DNA of 64,000 nt from assembly GCF_017355915.2 (NCBI RefSeq), contig NZ_JAFEUV020000003.1:380858-444857 (forward strand). The letters run 5' to 3'. Below are positions 9,987 to 18,396 of the stretch, piece after piece. Under the pieces are notes generated by a model. The model was not told the DNA's origin, searched no databases, and worked only from the letters and a program-made list of their open reading frames with translations. How positions within the stretch are numbered: the stretch's first letter is position 1; each line of letters opens with the position of its first letter. Both the position numbers and the translations under genes were made by a program. Source of the stretch: Telluribacter roseus (GTDB lineage Bacteria > Bacteroidota > Bacteroidia > Cytophagales > Spirosomataceae).

Positions 9987-12458
9987 TTACCGAATCTGGT
10001 ACCTTGCTGTACCGGTACCAAACTGACCCCTTGACATAGCCCCCTGAATCACCACCTCTACGGTAGTAGGGCTGCCCGAGTTCCAGTAGCTGACGGTGGC
10101 TTTACCATCCGGTCCTGTCTTGATGGAGGGAGCCCAGTGGAGGGTAGGACGGCGGTCCGGAAACTGTCCCGGCTTTACTACATCGTAGCGGGGCGCGTAA
10201 AACTCCCTCGCAATAGCGTAGCCGATGGTGTTGCGGGCACTGGAGCCGGTTTCAGGAGCCTCTTTTTCGTAGCGACGGGTCAGTACGTTGATAACGCCGT
10301 TGGAGCCGCGGGTTCCGAAGGCCGAGGCGGAGGGGCCTTTGAGTACATCAATAGCCTCCACGTCCCGTACCGATAGCGACAGTACGGTACCTTTGGAAGA
10401 AGGTATACCATCAATCAGGAACAGGGGCTCGGTAGAGCCCATAATGGTACTAATGCCACGTATCAGCACCTGATCCCCCGTGACCGTCACCCCGGGTACC
10501 CGGCCCTTCAGCACCTGTAGTACGTCCGAAAAACCGTTACGGATATTATCATCAAGCGGAAAGGAGGTGTCAGGAGCCCCGTAGGTATTGCGGCGGGGGT
10601 CTATACCCTGCCTCGGTTTTTTATTTCCGTTGTTTTTGCTTTGTCTTCCCCTTCGTGTACCCGATTCATCCTCCTGGTTGGCCCGGGCTGTCGCCACCCT
10701 CTGTTCTTCCTGCCTCATCAGCCCGATTACCTCCTGCCAGTTTTCCGCATTTTTCAGGAAGGTGCTATGGGAGGTAGAATGGGTACCGGTAGAGCGGACT
10801 GGTAGAGGTACCTGGGTAGGAGCAGGTACCGTCAGCGGGTCCAGCAGTACGTTCAGGTCCTGCTTCAGGTGCGTCTTGACTTGAAACTGCGTAGTGCTAT
10901 TATACACAGCGCCATCCGGTATCGTGAATTTGCCGCCCGCCCCGGTCATACTACTTAGTACCTGCTGCTGGCCGTTGGTGACGGCGAAGAGCGAGAAGTT
11001 GAGGTGTTCGGCTGGTTTGTTGCCGGGTAGTAGTATTCTGCCGCTCACCGGCAGGGCTGCCTGTATCGCATGCGTAGGGGGAGCGTATACATCACGTAGT
11101 ACCTCGCTCCACATAAAGCGGCGCCAGCCCTGCGTCATCATCAGCAGGTCCAGGTGCGGAAGGGCTTTTTCATTTGCCGGATCGAAATAGTAGTCCGGGT
11201 TCTCGATATGCCCCCGCAGGTCGGAAGTGAGCAGCAGATAGCTGTATATGCTCTGTCCTCCGGGCTGCCGGCTGCCGGGGGACCGGCCGCCAGGAGTAGC
11301 AGGTACTGCTCCGGCGTCGGTGGCCGCCAGGGACAGCTCGGTGGCTACGGGTTGGTTGTCTGCGTCTTTGACCGTTATAGCCAGATTTACCTTTTCGTGT
11401 GGCTGGTAAGCAGGTTTGTCGGGTTGTATTTCGATGGTAAGAGGCCTCCTGTTGGTATTGAACAGGACTCGCTCACTCAGCGGAACCATCTGCTTATTGA
11501 ATACCGTAAAGTGAATGGTACCTTCGTCGGGGAACAGCCTTCGGTTGATATAGAAGTAGGCGCTCCGCTCTTTGGGCAAGTCAGCCAGAAAACGTGCCTG
11601 TCCCCGAACGTGCCCTATCAGGTACAGCGACTGCGAGCCCGGATTGGATTCCGTAACCGATACCTTGATATTACCGGGTATGGAATTGTCAATGGTGAGT
11701 ACTACACCACTATCCAGCGCAGCAGGCAGGGTGAAGCGCTGCGAAACACCCTCCTCGCTCCGGATGGTAGCGACGTACTGCTTTCCCTTTTCGGGCTTTA
11801 ACAGAAACAGTCCCGTACCCGCGTGTTCGGAGCGAATAGGCGCTACTTCCTGTCCATCCGTCGTAGTGACCGCGCCTTCCACCTTTACCCCCAGCCCCGA
11901 CTGGTTGATGGCCTTGAAAGCTACCCGGCTCCGGATACCCGTCACGAGGTTACCTCCCTCAGGGAAGAACTGCACATCCAGCGCTGGTTTGGGAGCGGCG
12001 GAAGCCCGGGGCTCCTGTCGTGAATTGAGTACGCTTATCGTTTTGCGGAAGAAGAAATTGGGGCTACTGTTCAGCATCCAATTGGTAAAAGCCACCAGTT
12101 GGTACGGCCCGTCCGGCAGCGAATCATGGAGGGCAAAGTCGCCCCGGGCGTAGCCATGTTCGGCCCGGAGTACCCGCGTTTCCAGTACCGCCCCCTCCTC
12201 GTTGGTAAGCTGTACGTACAGGGTACCACTTACCGAGTCGGCCTGGTGCAGGATGCCGTCCACGAGGTAGGCTTTCAGCCAGATATTATCACCGGCAGCG
12301 TATATTTCGCGGTCGGTGTGCAGGTATACCTTCTCCGAAGGGTACGTATATAAGTAGTTGGCGAGCTGGTTGGCTATAATGCGCAGCGGGCCATCGTCCA
12401 GCGTCCGCAACGCCAGCAGGCCCAGACTCGCCCACAGTAGGAGGTATATCTTTTTCAT
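9987..12458 (-). CDS. MG2-type macroglobulin protein with embedded TonB plug domain
   Basis: An 823-residue exported protein. Residues 40-140 resemble an alpha-2-macroglobulin MG2 domain (SEKVYLHTDREIYAAGDNIW). Around residues 640-725 lies a complete TonB-receptor plug (LQVLKGRVPGVTVTGDQVLI, then PLFLIDGIPSSKG and GSNGVINVLTRR) but no barrel follows. The last 60 residues (HWAPSIKTGPDGKATVSYWN) look like another macroglobulin-type strand module. A basic, low-complexity linker (RRGRQSKNNGNKKPRQG) precedes the plug. Its stop is 10 bases from the start of a true TonB receptor, so the pair is co-transcribed. A plausible role is a periplasmic or surface partner that occupies or gates the receptor, but this is inference. 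The N-terminal export signal is weak. Confidence 0.8.
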   Translation of the reverse strand: MKKIYLLLWASLGLLALRTLDDGPLRIIANQLANYLYTYPSEKVYLHTDREIYAAGDNIWLKAYLVDGILHQADSVSGTLYVQLTNEEGAVLETRVLRAEHGYARGDFALHDSLPDGPYQLVAFTNWMLNSSPNFFFRKTISVLNSRQEPRASAAPKPALDVQFFPEGGNLVTGIRSRVAFKAINQSGLGVKVEGAVTTTDGQEVAPIRSEHAGTGLFLLKPEKGKQYVATIRSEEGVSQRFTLPAALDSGVVLTIDNSIPGNIKVSVTESNPGSQSLYLIGHVRGQARFLADLPKERSAYFYINRRLFPDEGTIHFTVFNKQMVPLSERVLFNTNRRPLTIEIQPDKPAYQPHEKVNLAITVKDADNQPVATELSLAATDAGAVPATPGGRSPGSRQPGGQSIYSYLLLTSDLRGHIENPDYYFDPANEKALPHLDLLMMTQGWRRFMWSEVLRDVYAPPTHAIQAALPVSGRILLPGNKPAEHLNFSLFAVTNGQQQVLSSMTGAGGKFTIPDGAVYNSTTQFQVKTHLKQDLNVLLDPLTVPAPTQVPLPVRSTGTHSTSHSTFLKNAENWQEVIGLMRQEEQRVATARANQEDESGTRRGRQSKNNGNKKPRQGIDPRRNTYGAPDTSFPLDDNIRNGFSDVLQVLKGRVPGVTVTGDQVLIRGISTIMGSTEPLFLIDGIPSSKGTVLSLSVRDVEAIDVLKGPSASAFGTRGSNGVINVLTRRYEKEAPETGSSARNTIGYAIAREFYAPRYDVVKPGQFPDRRPTLHWAPSIKTGPDGKATVSYWNSGSPTTVEVVIQGAMSRGQFGTGTARYQIR

Positions 12459-12581
12459 GGCAGAAAGACCTGAATCGAATACAGGTGATAGGATTAAATA
12501 AAGGTACTAATGTACTGCTCGAAGATCGTAATCCCAAGTACAGCCGTACCTATTCTTGGTTGATAAAGCTTTATTTTATCA

Positions 12582-13895
12582 TCAGGCTTTACCCAACCCT
12601 TCTTTGTATACTCTGAGGCAGCGTTCGCGGGCAAAAGCGTGGTCTACCATGGGGGCAGGGTAGTCCAGCGTGTTCAGCTCGGGTACCCAGTGCCTGATGT
12701 ACAGCTTTTGGGGATCAAAGCGGGTGGCCTGTGCCGTGGGGTTAAAGATCCTGAAGTAAGGAGCCGCGTCGGTACCCGATCCGGCGGCCCACTGCCAGCC
12801 GCCGTTGTTGGAGGCCAGGTCGTAGTCGAGTAGTTTGCCGGCAAAGTAGGCTTCGCCCCAGCGCCAGTCCATGAGCAGGTGCTTGACCAGAAAGCTGGCC
12901 GTTACCATCCGCACGCGGTTGTGCATGAAGCCCGTGGCATTGAGCTGCCGCATACCGGCGTCTACCAGCGGGTACCCTGTCCGCCCCTCGCACCATTTCT
13001 GAAATTCTTCCTCATCATTACGCCAGCGGATGCGATCATACTCGGGCCGGAAGGCTTCACCGCGGCCTACCTGAGGGAAGTTCCAGAGGATCTGCTGGTA
13101 GAAGTCGCGCCAGATCAATTCGCTAAGGAAGGTGGCGCTGTGCTGCTGCGCCTTCCGGACCAGTTCCCGGATGCTTACCGTACCAAAGCGCAGGTGTACA
13201 CCCAGTCTGGAGGTAGCGGGTGCAGCCGGGTAGTCGCGGAGGTCGTGGTACTTCTGAAGCAGTTCCTCCCGCACGCTCCTGACCGGAAACGGCTCACCGG
13301 TAGCTTTGAAGCCGATCTGTTCCAGCGTGGGAAGGAAGAGCGGAGCTGTTTTATAGAAATTGTTAAAGTACTTGTCGGTGGGGTAGGAGCCAGCATAAAA
13401 AGGGGTAAGCTGCTCTTTCCATTTCCGGCTGTACGGGGTGAATACGGTATAGGGTGTTCTCTGTCCGCTGAGTACTTCTTTTTTCTCGAAGATAACCTGG
13501 TCCTTGAAAGTCTTGAAGGCAGTACCTTTTTCCCGGAGCAGGTCCGCCACCGCTCTATCCCGCTCCTGGGCGTAGGGTTCGTAGTCGTGGTTGGTGTATA
13601 CTTCGGCTACCTCGTACTGATCCAGTACTTCTTTCCATACTTCCAGCGGGCTGCCATACTTTACAAGCAGGCTGCCGCCCATAGCCGCTAGTTCAGCCTG
13701 AAGACTCGTCAGAGTATTATGGATAAACTCCACGCGCCGGTCGTACGGGTGGTCCAGCGGGTCCAGGATTTTTTTATCGAAAATAAAAAGGGGTAGCACC
13801 GGGTGGCCCGGGCGCAGGGCGTGGTACAGGCCCGCGTTGTCGTGCAGGCGCAAGTCACGACGGTACCAGAAGATCGTGATAGGAGGGAGAGGCAT
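12582..13895 (-). CDS. phrB: Deoxyribodipyrimidine photolyase (class I type)
   Basis: This 437-residue flavoprotein uses blue light to split cyclobutane pyrimidine dimers. The N-terminal Rossmann-like antenna domain begins ITIFWYRRDLRLHDNAGLYH. The C-terminal FAD domain is complete, with WRDFYQQILWN, GYPLVDAGMRQLNATGFMHN and ASNNGGWQWAAGSGTDAAPY. The last string carries the conserved Asn/Trp residues of CPD photolyases rather than of DASH cryptochromes. Length and order are normal. A pair of perfect palindromes lies 36-74 bases upstream of the ATG and presumably controls expression. The gene upstream runs in the same direction but ends before the palindromes, so phrB probably has its own promoter. 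Other cryptochrome/photolyase subtypes cannot be fully excluded. Confidence 0.92.
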   Translation of the reverse strand: MPLPPITIFWYRRDLRLHDNAGLYHALRPGHPVLPLFIFDKKILDPLDHPYDRRVEFIHNTLTSLQAELAAMGGSLLVKYGSPLEVWKEVLDQYEVAEVYTNHDYEPYAQERDRAVADLLREKGTAFKTFKDQVIFEKKEVLSGQRTPYTVFTPYSRKWKEQLTPFYAGSYPTDKYFNNFYKTAPLFLPTLEQIGFKATGEPFPVRSVREELLQKYHDLRDYPAAPATSRLGVHLRFGTVSIRELVRKAQQHSATFLSELIWRDFYQQILWNFPQVGRGEAFRPEYDRIRWRNDEEEFQKWCEGRTGYPLVDAGMRQLNATGFMHNRVRMVTASFLVKHLLMDWRWGEAYFAGKLLDYDLASNNGGWQWAAGSGTDAAPYFRIFNPTAQATRFDPQKLYIRHWVPELNTLDYPAPMVDHAFARERCLRVYKEGLGKA

Positions 13896-13931
13896 ACAGT
13901 GGAAACAAATACAGTAGGCTAACTTCCCGAT

Positions 13932-13969
13932 GTTAAACTTTGTTTATATATAGTTAAACAAAGTTTAAC
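13932..13969. promoter_or_regulatory. Twin palindromic operator upstream of photolyase
   Basis: Two 13-bp palindromes of the form TAAAC-N3-GTTTA (13934-13946 and 13955-13967) have centres exactly 21 bp apart, two helical turns, so they face the same side of DNA. Together they form a perfect 15-bp inverted repeat (13932-13946 / 13955-13969) with an 8-bp AT spacer. This is the geometry of a site bound by two cooperating dimers. The regulator is unknown; photolyase genes are often light- or DNA-damage-controlled. Confidence 0.75.
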
Positions 13970-14002
13970 GTTGTAGTTATACTGGAACAGGCTGGATCCG
14001 GT

Positions 14003-15541
14003 TTACTCAGAAAGGGGCGGGTCAAGCAGGGCCGACAGGTCAGTTTCAAGTACGCTGTTATGGTGTATGGTATACAACTTGTTGCCAATAAGGGTGGATC
14101 TGCCGGAGCCTTCAAACTCCGCTACTTTTTCACCATCCTGATTAATAACAATACTCAGATTGTTTCGGCTAAGGAATCGGTAGCCCGATATAGTTTGATA
14201 GTATATCCAGGCATTAGCTGCCTCCTTAGTCTCAACATTTTCCAGATTTTCATCCAACCCTACTATACTTTTTTCTCTAGTGACGAGGTAAAGTCGGTCT
14301 GGATGAAGCCCGGTAATGCTTTGGTAGGTAGAGTCGTTTTGCTGTTCATAAATATGATCTCCCAGAAAAGAAAAACCTTCACTTTGGACAGACGTACTAC
14401 CTGTTTTGAGACCTGTATGGATAGAGTACCGCTCAATATTTTGCCCTGCGATATAGTAGAGGCTGCTATCCTGCACAGTGAAATCGCCAAAATCATTCTC
14501 CTTTTCCGTTTGCAGTGGATGGTTATAGATTTCTTCTCCGGTATTCGGGTCAAAGGCCGCCAGGAAGGGTTTTCCATAATCAAGCTTACGGTATCCCATG
14601 TAGGCAAATCCACTATTGACCAGTATAAGCCTTTTATTCCTGATAAAAAGGGTAGACTTACTGGTTGACTTTTCTGGTAGTGGTCCTGACCACATCATCT
14701 CGCCGTTCATGTCAAGACATACAATTTTATCCTTGGAAGCAAAGTATAATTTATCTTCATTCAGGAGTACGTTCGAGGCTACGTTACGTACTAGATCATG
14801 ACCCGTAGAAGTCATATATACTCCAGTAAGAAGGCCCGCGGCTATCCCTAACGCATTTTTAGCAATGGTACCTCCGTATTTTTTTTGACCGGTTACGGCG
14901 TGGTAGTCCCAGCCGGTGCCGCTTGGGACATGTATAGTATGCAGGCCTGCCGCTACAATCAGAAGAGTTGAGTCATTGAGGTAGTGTAAGTTATTCCAAC
15001 TATACTCCCGGTTGATTACCCGCTCCCATAGCTTTTGTCCGGTTGTAAGGTCAATGCCTTCCAGTACATTATCAGTGAGCGATTCGTAGCCCATTCCAAT
15101 ATTTGAAGGGGCATCTACATGGTAAAACATGTGTTTGACCTTAGCCATAGGTTCACCGGTTTCCCTGTTCAATAAGCGACTACCGGTAGCGCCGGACTTT
15201 ATCAGACTGGTACCTATCTGCTGATAGCCTTCTGTCTGATAGTTTACTTTCTTTGACCATCGGATTTGCGCAGTCTGTAAGTCCAATGCCATGATGGTAC
15301 CTCTGTTGTTGAGCCATTTTTCATTTCTCACTCCCCGTAGCTGTACCGTAAACAGGTTCAGCGTAGTGTCAAAGGAGGAGGTGTGAATCCTTTCGGAGAA
15401 AATAAATTCCCTGGCAGGCAATTCCTGTTGGGTTAATAGGGTTCTTCCAGGTTGTTTTTCAATAACTTGTACGGCAGATCCGGGGCTTTGCGCCAGTAGT
15501 TTTCCTGAAAGGATCAGTAGAGTTAGTACTAATTTTTTCAT
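14003..15541 (-). CDS. Secreted PQQ-like beta-propeller repeat protein
   Basis: This 512-residue protein has a signal peptide (MKKLVLTLLILSGKLLAQ). Repeated short blades follow, of the type GTIMALDLQTAQIRWSKKV, VLEGIDLTTGQKLWER and PFLAAFDPNTGEEIYNHPL: a beta strand, Asp-x-x-Thr-Gly, then an aromatic strand. That is the usual PQQ/pyrrolo-quinoline-type propeller repeat, without clear cofactor residues. No catalytic domain is visible, so a binding or assembly role in the periplasm is more likely than enzyme activity. It precedes phrB on the same strand, but the operator region lies between them. Base composition is somewhat more AT-rich than its neighbours, while GTAC sites are still frequent, so I treat it as resident. 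Confidence 0.7.
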   Translation of the reverse strand: MKKLVLTLLILSGKLLAQSPGSAVQVIEKQPGRTLLTQQELPAREFIFSERIHTSSFDTTLNLFTVQLRGVRNEKWLNNRGTIMALDLQTAQIRWSKKVNYQTEGYQQIGTSLIKSGATGSRLLNRETGEPMAKVKHMFYHVDAPSNIGMGYESLTDNVLEGIDLTTGQKLWERVINREYSWNNLHYLNDSTLLIVAAGLHTIHVPSGTGWDYHAVTGQKKYGGTIAKNALGIAAGLLTGVYMTSTGHDLVRNVASNVLLNEDKLYFASKDKIVCLDMNGEMMWSGPLPEKSTSKSTLFIRNKRLILVNSGFAYMGYRKLDYGKPFLAAFDPNTGEEIYNHPLQTEKENDFGDFTVQDSSLYYIAGQNIERYSIHTGLKTGSTSVQSEGFSFLGDHIYEQQNDSTYQSITGLHPDRLYLVTREKSIVGLDENLENVETKEAANAWIYYQTISGYRFLSRNNLSIVINQDGEKVAEFEGSGRSTLIGNKLYTIHHNSVLETDLSALLDPPLSE

Positions 15542-15813
15542 TTAAAAATGTATCAGATAAAGGGGGGTAGTTGCCTTTGAGCGGAGTCAATCATAGTATT
15601 TTCTACTATCACCACTGCACAGAGCAAGAATCATACTAAAAATGAGAGCAGGTACACTATAAGCTTAGTGATGGCAAGGTGATGGCAAGAGCAGGAATAC
15701 TAATTTAGCGGCGCTAAGTCAGGTAGTAAAACCGCTCTCAATGTCACAGTATTCGGCACTTTCTGCATTTTGAGTTATATTCAACATTAAATCCTGAACT
15801 AACTCATTACTGT

Positions 15814-18291
15814 ATGCAAAGAGTACTACTATCTGTGCTTACGCTCCTGCTTTTCTCCATGACCCTCAGTTTGGCTCAATCCCCCACGCCTACCGTTGAG
15901 AACTTTACCTCCGAGATGGAAAGGTACGAAGGTTTTTTACCATACTACTGGGATGCGAAGAGAGGAAAGATATGGCTGGAGATAGGCCGTCTGAACACGG
16001 AGCTGCTGTACTACCCTACGCTGGCGCAGGGAGTGGACTCCAACGACATCGGGCTGGATAGAGGCCGCCTGGGGGAGGAGCATATCATCCGGTTTGAGCG
16101 GGTGGGACCAAAGGTACTGATGGTGGAGCCTAACTACCGCTACCGTGCCCTGAGCCCTGATCCGCTGGAACGAAAGGCGGTGGAGGAGTCATTCGCCCGG
16201 TCTGTTCACTGGGGCTTTGACATAGTAGCGGAATCGTACGGACGGGTACTGGTAGACCTGACACCCTTCCTGATGCAGGATGCCGTAGGAGCCGCGCAGG
16301 CCATCAGCGAGACCAGACAAGGCAACTACCGGGTGGATGCTTCTCGTTCGGCCATGTACCCGGAGCGCACCAAAAACTTCCCCCGAAATACGGAGTTCGA
16401 GACCATTATCACGCTGGTAGGTGATAACGCGGGTAACTACCTACGCTCGGTGGTACCTACGCCTTCGGCCGTTACCATGCACCAGCACCATTCGTTTGTG
16501 GAGCTGCCCGACGCGGGCTACACCCCCCGGGCCTTTGATCCGCGGGCGGGGGTGAATGGGCTTGAGTTTTATGACTATGCTTCGCCCGTTGGGGAGCCGT
16601 TGGCCAAGCGGTACCTGGTCCGGCATCGCCTGCAGAAGAAAGATCCTGCGGCGGCCATGAGCGAAGCCGTGGAGCCGCTTGTCTACTACCTCGATCCCGG
16701 TACGCCCGAACCCATTCGCTCGGCCTTGCTGGAAGGCGCTTCCTGGTGGAATCAGGCCTTTGAGGCGGCAGGGTTTATTGATGGGTTTCAGGTCCGGATG
16801 CTGCCCGATACCGCCGATCCGATGGATATTCGGTACAACGTGATTCAGTGGGTACACCGCTCTACCCGGGGCTGGTCGTACGGAGCCAGTATAGTAGACC
16901 CTCGTACAGGCGAAATCCTGAAAGGAAAAGTAACGCTGGGCTCGCTGCGGGTACGTCAGGATTTCCTGATCGCGCAGGGACTGGTAGCCAGGTACGAAGA
17001 GGGACAGCCCGTATCGGATGAAATGATGCAACTGTCACTGGCCCGTCTGCGTCAGCTATCAGCTCACGAGATCGGACACACGTTGGGGTTGCCTCATAAC
17101 TACGTGGCCAGCGTGAGTGACCGCGCTTCGGTAATGGATTACCCGCATCCGCACGTAGAGATCAAAAACGACAGTACCCTCGACCTCTCCAATGCCTACA
17201 CGACTGGTATCGGCGAATGGGATAAAGTAGCCATCAGCTACGCATACCGCGACTTTCCGGAAGGGGTGAATGAGAGAGACTCACTGAACCAGATTATTAC
17301 GGACTACCTGCAGCGCGGCCTGGGCTTCCTGAGCGATCAGGATGCGCGTCCGGCTGGCAGTGCCCATCCGCAAACGCATATGTGGGATGGGGGCAGCAAT
17401 GCCGTGGATGAGCTGGAGCGAGTGATGAAGGTACGGCAGATTGCACTGAGTCAGTTTAAGGAGAACAAGATACCAGTAGGGATGCCGCTGGCTACGCTGG
17501 AAGAGGTACTGGTGCCCATGTACCTGTTTCACCGCTACCAGGTAGAGGCGGCCTCCAAGGTAGTAGGTGGAGCTACTTACAGCTATGCTCTGCGTGGCGA
17601 CGGCCAGACCATCTACAAACCCGTCGAGGGAGGGGAGCAGCGTCGCGCTCTGCGTACCCTGCTTACCACGATCCGCCCGGATGTACTGGCGTTGCCCCGG
17701 CCTGTACTGGCGTTGATCCCTCCGCGTCCGTACGGGTACAACGCTAATCCCAGAGAGGTATTTACACGGCGCACCGGCCTTACCTTTGATCCGTTGGCTC
17801 CGGCCGAGGCCGCTACCAATATGGTACTTTCGCTGGTGCTGAATGCCGAACGGGCCAGTCGCCTGGAAGCGCAGCGGGCCGTAGACACCTCGCTACCCGG
17901 ACTGGGTGAAGTCATAGATGGGCTCGTTGATGATACCTGGAAAAACCGGACGCCCACTCGTGAAAGCTACCAAGCCGCGATCCGCCGTCAGAACGAGCAA
18001 TTGATCCTGCAGTACCTGATTAGCCTGGCCGAAACAACTAACGCCTCACCGGCAGCCCGGGCCATGGCTCAGTTCAAGATCAACGACCTCAGGACCTGGA
18101 TTGACCAGAAGCAGTACGGTGTGGACGAGCAGCACCGGGCGCACTACCAGTTTGCACTACGCCGCATCGAATTGTTTGAAAAGGGTGAATCCCAGAACTT
18201 CCCGGCTCTGAAGACCAATCCGGTACCCGACGGTGCCCCCATTGACCCCGGTCAGGATTGGCTGGAACCGGTATGTGGTTGGGAGGAGTAG
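15814..18291 (+). CDS. Secreted zinc-dependent metalloprotease (DUF5117-type)
   Basis: The protein has 825 residues and a signal peptide (VLLSVLTLLLFSMTLSLAQ). The zincin motif HEIGHTLGLPH starts at residue 418, giving zinc ligands His418, His422 and His428 and catalytic Glu419. A Met-turn SVMDYPHPH follows about 20 residues later, so it is a metzincin-like peptidase. The long N-terminal half begins EGFLPYYWDAKRGKIWLEIG, typical of the DUF5118/DUF5117 region of these Bacteroidota proteases. The C-terminal part is helical. It probably works in the periplasm or outside the cell; no C-terminal T9SS sorting domain is evident. The gene is monocistronic, with 272 bases of upstream intergenic DNA and a bidirectional terminator behind it. 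Confidence 0.87.
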   Translation: MQRVLLSVLTLLLFSMTLSLAQSPTPTVENFTSEMERYEGFLPYYWDAKRGKIWLEIGRLNTELLYYPTLAQGVDSNDIGLDRGRLGEEHIIRFERVGPKVLMVEPNYRYRALSPDPLERKAVEESFARSVHWGFDIVAESYGRVLVDLTPFLMQDAVGAAQAISETRQGNYRVDASRSAMYPERTKNFPRNTEFETIITLVGDNAGNYLRSVVPTPSAVTMHQHHSFVELPDAGYTPRAFDPRAGVNGLEFYDYASPVGEPLAKRYLVRHRLQKKDPAAAMSEAVEPLVYYLDPGTPEPIRSALLEGASWWNQAFEAAGFIDGFQVRMLPDTADPMDIRYNVIQWVHRSTRGWSYGASIVDPRTGEILKGKVTLGSLRVRQDFLIAQGLVARYEEGQPVSDEMMQLSLARLRQLSAHEIGHTLGLPHNYVASVSDRASVMDYPHPHVEIKNDSTLDLSNAYTTGIGEWDKVAISYAYRDFPEGVNERDSLNQIITDYLQRGLGFLSDQDARPAGSAHPQTHMWDGGSNAVDELERVMKVRQIALSQFKENKIPVGMPLATLEEVLVPMYLFHRYQVEAASKVVGGATYSYALRGDGQTIYKPVEGGEQRRALRTLLTTIRPDVLALPRPVLALIPPRPYGYNANPREVFTRRTGLTFDPLAPAEAATNMVLSLVLNAERASRLEAQRAVDTSLPGLGEVIDGLVDDTWKNRTPTRESYQAAIRRQNEQLILQYLISLAETTNASPAARAMAQFKINDLRTWIDQKQYGVDEQHRAHYQFALRRIELFEKGESQNFPALKTNPVPDGAPIDPGQDWLEPVCGWEE

Positions 18292-18300
18292 GTGGTAGGG

Positions 18301-18342
18301 GTTAGCTTTTAGGTTTTAGCTGTTAGTTATTAGCTTGTTGAG
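18301..18342. repeat. Heptad-periodic repeat tract (NTTAGNT type)
   Basis: Six successive 7-mers run GTTAGCT, TTTAGGT, TTTAGCT, GTTAGTT, ATTAGCT, TGTTGAG. The first five share the core TTAG at the same phase. The tract begins 10 bases after the metalloprotease stop and ends before the terminator hairpin. Confidence 0.75.
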
Positions 18343-18354
18343 TTATAAAAACAG

Positions 18355-18382
18355 GAGAGGCTGGATGAACGTCCAGCCTCTC
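18355..18382. terminator. Bidirectional terminator between metalloprotease and GH144-type gene
   Basis: GAGAGGCTGGA at 18355-18365 pairs with 18372-18382. Reading the minus strand, the hairpin is followed by CTGTTTTTAT, a good T-run; the plus side has a weaker TCGCTTCT. Confidence 0.75.
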
Positions 18383-18396
18383 TCGCTTCTATTCAA

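Noticed and set aside
18292-18300. Extension of the heptad tract into the metalloprotease stop
   Set aside because: The phase breaks before 18301.
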